This document shows positions 6,059-9,113 of a DNA stretch of 9,113 bases, in pieces (within the stretch, counting starts at the first letter, position 1; the number at the start of each line of letters is the position of its first letter). Source of the DNA: Methanobacteriota archaeon (GTDB lineage Archaea; Thermoplasmatota; Poseidoniia; Poseidoniales; Thalassarchaeaceae). The notes beneath the pieces were generated by a model. The model was not told the origin of the DNA. It worked only from the letters and a program-made list of their open reading frames with translations, and searched no databases. The translations under genes and the position numbers were made by a program. The stretch spans positions 1 to 9,113 of the forward strand of contig PBWO01000001.1 of the NCBI GenBank assembly GCA_002727275.1. The letters are read 5' to 3'.

Positions 6059-7570
6059 TTACCAAGTCAGCCCTAATACTCTACGTACCACACGCTTCGA
6101 ACTCACAATCCCATTATTGTGGTATTGTAATCCAGAACGACATGCTTGAGTCCAGAATACATCATCACACTGTGAGTCTATTTCCCGCCAAACTGTGTTC
6201 CTATCGATTGAATTCTCCAAGGAGAAAATGGGTAACTTCGGCTCATACAATTTGACTATGGAGGATTCATCCATTTGATTGGTACGAAAATCAAGATAGT
6301 TCTCAGTATTGTAAACGAATGTAATCAGATATTTGCCTTCTAAATCTCCCATCCTAGGTCTGATTGTATTTGTGATGTAATATTTCCCGGTTGTCTCGTT
6401 ACTGTGTGTTTGGTGCAGCCAAGGCCTATTTCCAATATCTGAGAAATCGGTATGCAAAATGACGTAGCAATCCATTTGCTCCCATTTCTCAAGCTCATCG
6501 ATTAGTATCTTGGGCGCAACTTCGCCCATTATTGGGAGGGCCTGGATAGGTTGTGTAGCAACAATAACTGAATCGCAATTCCAAGATTTACCACTCTCTG
6601 CAACTACTGACAGTTTCCCAGACTTGTTACGGGAGATTCCTGTCACATTTGTGTTCAGATGTTGTTCGTATCTATCATTGGTCAGCAGATGATCTCTCAA
6701 CTCGTGAATGAGTCTTCCATCCAATACACACCAGTAATCTTCTTTGTACTTCGCCGACTTATCCCGGATGTCAAAAGTTAATGCATACTCAAAAATGAAA
6801 GAGGCAAAAACATGTGCGGGTTGCCTATCCAAATCATCAAATCGGCACCATGTATTAATCCCAACCCATGGCATATAGAAATGAGTGAATACAGAAGAAT
6901 TGACTAAACGTTTTCCAAGAACATCTGCCACGCTCTTTGCGGATTCAGGTCGAAGCTTGAACTGGCGGTACAATCTCCAGAAAATGATGAAACCATCCAC
7001 TAATTCCTTCAATGTCGCTTCACGGTAAACGAATTTTAGAAATCCACCAATTCCCGAGCCCATCTTTGTGTTCAATTCCCTATTCTCGAATACAATTGCC
7101 CCCTTAAGATCTTCAAAGTCATGAGGAGTTTGTTCTATTCCGTATTCCCTGCAGAGTTGTAGATAGTGAGGTTGTTGGGCAGGCAGGGTAACTATGACTG
7201 TGGTAGCATGATGTTCGCCATTTTCCAAATATGGAGTATTGTTCCCTCCGACAATTGATTTATTCTCCAAAAGAGTCACATCACAGCCTGCCTGAATCAG
7301 GAATTTGGCCGCCGACAAACCACTAATTCCTCCGCCGACTACTACCACAGATTTTCCTTCACCTCCTGTCTTGGACATGTGGATTAATGATGCATCTTCT
7401 GCCATCATTCGAGATGTTGATTTGGGGTGCTCGAATTTAATCAGAAAATAGAGGGAAAATATCAACAGAAGTGCTGGAATTCCAAATTCAGAAATGGCAA
7501 AGAAAATTATTGAAATTATTGCTATTCGGTATGCAAACCTAAACGAAATTATAGAGGAAGAAACGGGCAT
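6059..7570 (-). CDS. Membrane-anchored FAD-dependent oxidoreductase, amine oxidase / COG2907-like
   Basis: This 503-residue protein begins with two hydrophobic helices (about 12-27 and 31-46). An FAD-binding Rossmann fold follows: VVVVGGGISGLSAA (75-88) with G79-x-G81-xx-G84, E102 at the end of strand 2 in the ribose-binding position, and GGN (108-110). The body resembles the flavin amine oxidase / phytoene desaturase superfamily, and the region around residues 215-265 (FYMPWVGINTWC, then PAHVFASFIFEY) recalls the uncharacterised NAD/FAD-binding group COG2907. It would bind FAD and oxidise or desaturate an unknown substrate, probably lipid-like, at the membrane. Start: the ATG at 7570 gives the membrane hairpin and sits 12 bp after the DoxX-like gene. 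ATGs at residues 55, 56 and 65 would give a soluble version. The C-terminus (CRSGLQYHNNGIVSS) looks like the usual FAD-closing segment. Specific substrate unknown. Confidence 0.78.
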   Translation of the reverse strand: MPVSSSIISFRFAYRIAIISIIFFAISEFGIPALLLIFSLYFLIKFEHPKSTSRMMAEDASLIHMSKTGGEGKSVVVVGGGISGLSAAKFLIQAGCDVTLLENKSIVGGNNTPYLENGEHHATTVIVTLPAQQPHYLQLCREYGIEQTPHDFEDLKGAIVFENRELNTKMGSGIGGFLKFVYREATLKELVDGFIIFWRLYRQFKLRPESAKSVADVLGKRLVNSSVFTHFYMPWVGINTWCRFDDLDRQPAHVFASFIFEYALTFDIRDKSAKYKEDYWCVLDGRLIHELRDHLLTNDRYEQHLNTNVTGISRNKSGKLSVVAESGKSWNCDSVIVATQPIQALPIMGEVAPKILIDELEKWEQMDCYVILHTDFSDIGNRPWLHQTHSNETTGKYYITNTIRPRMGDLEGKYLITFVYNTENYLDFRTNQMDESSIVKLYEPKLPIFSLENSIDRNTVWREIDSQCDDVFWTQACRSGLQYHNNGIVSSKRVVRRVLGLTW

Positions 7571-7582
7571 AAAAACACCTAT

Positions 7583-7966
7583 TCAAGCAGAGAATACACT
7601 ACGATCCAGATCGCCAGAAATATGCAATGCTGCAGCAATTAACAATAATTGGGCAAGCAAACGAAGAATATGTCCTTGTGTGCCAAACTTAGTCCCATCA
7701 AATGCGACATCGTGTGTCCACATGTACAAATTAGCGGGATAAACTCCAATCAAGAAAAGGGCAAGAAATCTGCCTGCAAGCACTTGTGTATCAGGATAAA
7801 TTATTGCTACCCCTCCCACAATCTCCATCGCTCCTGAAATGTAGACAAGCATTAGAGGAAAGGGAAGAAATGGCGGGATAATCTCTACAAATTTACCGGG
7901 TTCCCTGAAGTGAGAGACGCCAATCTTGATGAAAGCCAAGCCGTAAACTATTGCTAGCAGATTCAT
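7583..7966 (-). CDS. DoxX-like integral membrane protein
   Basis: This 127-residue protein has four predicted membrane helices (about 3-20, 35-56, 62-82 and 100-116) and the DoxX/COG4270-like pattern: GVSHFREPGKFVEIIPPFLPFP at the first loop, then YISGAMEIVGGVAII, AGRFLALFLIGVYPANLYMWTH, and a final Leu/Ala-rich helix. DoxX relatives are often linked to membrane redox and thiol or quinone chemistry, but most, including this subgroup, have no assigned activity. It is the first gene of the AT-rich operon. Its ATG lies only 4 bp from the 27-bp palindrome in the promoter shared with trxB. The next gene, a membrane-anchored FAD enzyme, starts 12 bp downstream, so the two products may work together at the membrane. 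Confidence 0.8.
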   Translation of the reverse strand: MNLLAIVYGLAFIKIGVSHFREPGKFVEIIPPFLPFPLMLVYISGAMEIVGGVAIIYPDTQVLAGRFLALFLIGVYPANLYMWTHDVAFDGTKFGTQGHILRLLAQLLLIAAALHISGDLDRSVFSA

Positions 7967-7970
7967 CTAG

Positions 7971-7997
7971 ATTGAATCCACGTGACGTCGTTTCAAT
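7971..7997. promoter_or_regulatory. 27-bp near-perfect palindrome in the DoxX/trxB divergent promoter, candidate operator
   Basis: The site is centred on G7984, and 11 of 13 base pairs about this centre are complementary. The outer arms are ATTGAA (7971-7976) and TTCAAT (7992-7997). The core contains overlapping CACGTG (7979-7984) and GACGTC (7984-7989). Equal base frequencies predict about 1 in 90,000 centres as good as this. The right arm overlaps TTTCAATTA (7991-7999), an AT-rich, TATA-like stretch that would suit either gene. A dimeric regulator bound here could control both the DoxX operon and trxB, perhaps in response to redox state. The regulator is not identified. Confidence 0.6.
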
Positions 7998-8046
7998 TAC
8001 TTTGTCTTAGAGCAGGGTTGAAGGACATCCCAGCATTGGGTGGCCT

Positions 8047-8976
8047 GTGAGCGGCGAAGTTCGGAATGTCATCATCATCGGCTCCGGCCCAGCGGGGTAC
8101 ACGGCCGGGCTGTACACCGCTCGTGCTATGCTTGAGCCGCTGATGTTTGCCGGATACATGTCAGGGGGACAATTGATGCTGACTTCTGATGTTGAGAACT
8201 TTCCTGGCTATCCTACTGGAATAGGTGGTCCGGAGATGATGATTCATATGCGTGAGCAGGCCGAACGTTTCGGTCTGGAAGTGCATGACAAGAATGTCGA
8301 GAAAGTCGACTTCTCGGAGCGTCCGTTCAGAGTCTGGGTCGAAGGGGACGAACATAGGGCGGATGCAGTAATCATCTGCACTGGGGCCGAGGCAATCTGG
8401 CTTGGCGCCGAAGGAGAAGAGGCTCAGAAAGGAAGAGGTATCTCGACCTGCGCTACCTGCGACGGGGCCTTCTTCCGAGAACAAGAGGTGATTGTGGTCG
8501 GCGGTGGCGATTCGGCGATGGAGGAAGCTACATTCCTCACCAGATTCGCCAGTAAGGTCACGATAGTTCATCGCCGAGAAGTATTCAAGGCATCCAAGGT
8601 GATGTACGAGAGGGCTGCTAATCATCCCAAGATTGAGATCAAGACTAATCTTAGAGTCAAGGGGTGGTTATCTAACGACGAAGGACTCAGCGGGGCTGTT
8701 CTTGAAGACCCTCGTGATGGTAGTGAGGAGAAGATTAGCTGTACGGGCGCATTCATCGCAATCGGCCATAAACCGATGACTGGTTTCCTACAGGGTGAAG
8801 TGGAGATGGATGATTCGGGTTACATCCTGCATTCTGAGCACACTATGACCAGTGTACCAGGAGTGTTTGCTGCAGGGGATGTTGTGGACACGCGCTACCG
8901 TCAGGCAATCACAGCAGCAGGGATGGGTTGCCAAGCGGCTATAGATGCGGAGAAGTGGTTGGAGGACCAGCACTGA
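8047..8976 (+). CDS. trxB: Thioredoxin-disulfide reductase
   Basis: This 309-residue FAD/NADPH enzyme reduces thioredoxin in the cytosol. It shows the FAD dinucleotide fold IIIGSGPAGYTA (9-20), the redox-active pair C135-A-T-C138 in STCATCDGAFF, the NADPH-binding VVGGGDSAMEEA (150-161), and the C-terminal FAD signature GVFAAGDVVDTRYRQAITAAGMG with D278. Length and cysteine numbering fit the low-molecular-weight bacterial/archaeal class. Start: GTG at 8047, because the only in-frame upstream stop is at 8008 and no ATG lies between. GGGTGG at 8038-8043 is a plausible but close ribosome binding site. The gene is divergent from the DoxX operon and shares the palindromic promoter region. Composition is GC-rich, like the rib operon and unlike the AT-rich block next to it. 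Confidence 0.96.
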   Translation: MSGEVRNVIIIGSGPAGYTAGLYTARAMLEPLMFAGYMSGGQLMLTSDVENFPGYPTGIGGPEMMIHMREQAERFGLEVHDKNVEKVDFSERPFRVWVEGDEHRADAVIICTGAEAIWLGAEGEEAQKGRGISTCATCDGAFFREQEVIVVGGGDSAMEEATFLTRFASKVTIVHRREVFKASKVMYERAANHPKIEIKTNLRVKGWLSNDEGLSGAVLEDPRDGSEEKISCTGAFIAIGHKPMTGFLQGEVEMDDSGYILHSEHTMTSVPGVFAAGDVVDTRYRQAITAAGMGCQAAIDAEKWLEDQH

Positions 8977-8985
8977 GGTGCTCAT

Positions 8986-9113
8986 TTGGAGCCGGATGGA
9001 GATACGGGTTGGCTGAATAACAGGATAGGGGACCTGTTCTATCTACTACATGTCGGAATAACTCTGTTCTGTGCCTTCGCTTGGCTGGGACCCGCCGAGT
9101 GGATGTGGTGGGG
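8986..9113 (+). CDS. Small membrane protein, N-terminal fragment
   Basis: From TTG 8986 the frame is open to the window end (about 42 residues): EPDGDTGWLNNRIGDL and then a hydrophobic segment (FYLLHVGITLFCAFAWLGPAEWMWW). It lies 9 bp after trxB, with GAGGTG (8975-8980) as ribosome binding site, so it is probably co-transcribed. The Leu-His helix and Trp-rich turn are faintly like DUF2784-type membrane proteins, but this is too short to assign. A GTG at 8978 in another frame closes at 9014 and is unlikely. The TTG start is not certain. Confidence 0.5.
   Translation, partial: MEPDGDTGWLNNRIGDLFYLLHVGITLFCAFAWLGPAEWMWW

Larger units (their letters stand above)
5510..7966 (-). other. AT-rich three-gene block between ribH and trxB, possible acquired island
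   Basis: Spot counts of 60-base rows inside this block give 35-45% G+C (rows starting 5761, 6061, 6601, 7021, 7441), against 55-62% in rows starting 1261, 4081, 5221 and 8461 outside it. The block contains one same-strand gene set with gaps of 12 and 21 bp. Its edges coincide with the gene set, not with any visible repeat, integrase or tRNA, so the case for transfer rests on composition alone. Confidence 0.5.

Noticed and set aside
8161..8625. Minus-strand open frame of 154 codons inside trxB
   Set aside because: It is the antisense of conserved trxB coding sequence, including the CATC active site, and has no ribosome binding site or motif of its own.

Overview
The window looks like a piece of a planktonic archaeal genome, most likely a marine euryarchaeote of the Marine Group II / Poseidoniales type. 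The reasons are an archaeal-style riboflavin cluster (a short archaeal-type DHBP synthase, the nucleotidyltransferase-type FAD synthase RibL, and a short archaeal-type lumazine synthase), tight gene packing with short or leaderless-looking 5' ends, and a large secreted subtilisin-like protease. This is inference from gene type and order, because no rRNA or other marker gene is present. I saw no tRNA, rRNA, CRISPR array or insertion sequence.

Layout. (1) Bases 1-2291, minus strand: a very large open frame that begins with a signal peptide and a complete S8 (subtilisin-type) catalytic domain, continues through a beta-rich domain and a transmembrane helix, and then runs without a stop into what reads as the first helices of an AmpG-like MFS transporter. 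It leaves the window at base 1. (2) 2342-3211, minus: a GHMP-family sugar kinase of the HddA/fucokinase type, 50 bp upstream of the protease and probably co-transcribed with it. (3) 3212-3275: a 64-bp divergent promoter region with a perfect 17-bp palindrome. (4) 3276-5495, plus: the riboflavin/FAD operon ribB-ribL-ribE-ribH, with gaps of 27 and 4 bp and a 4-bp overlap. (5) 5510-7966, minus: three genes, visibly AT-richer than their surroundings (DoxX-like membrane protein, membrane-anchored FAD-dependent oxidoreductase, unknown two-helix membrane protein with an acidic tail), in one probable operon that converges on ribH. (6) 7967-8046: a divergent promoter region with a 27-bp near-perfect palindrome. 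(7) 8047-8976, plus: thioredoxin reductase trxB, followed by the start of a small membrane protein that is cut by the window end.

How the genes fit together. The rib operon makes DHBP, lumazine, riboflavin and (from FMN) FAD. GTP cyclohydrolase, the pyrimidine deaminase/reductase steps and riboflavin kinase are not here. Two FAD enzymes (the island oxidoreductase and TrxB) lie directly downstream, so the neighbourhood is flavin-centred, although linkage alone does not prove coupling. The points most worth a second look are the protease-transporter fusion, the two palindromes in the divergent promoters, and the AT-rich three-gene membrane redox cassette.
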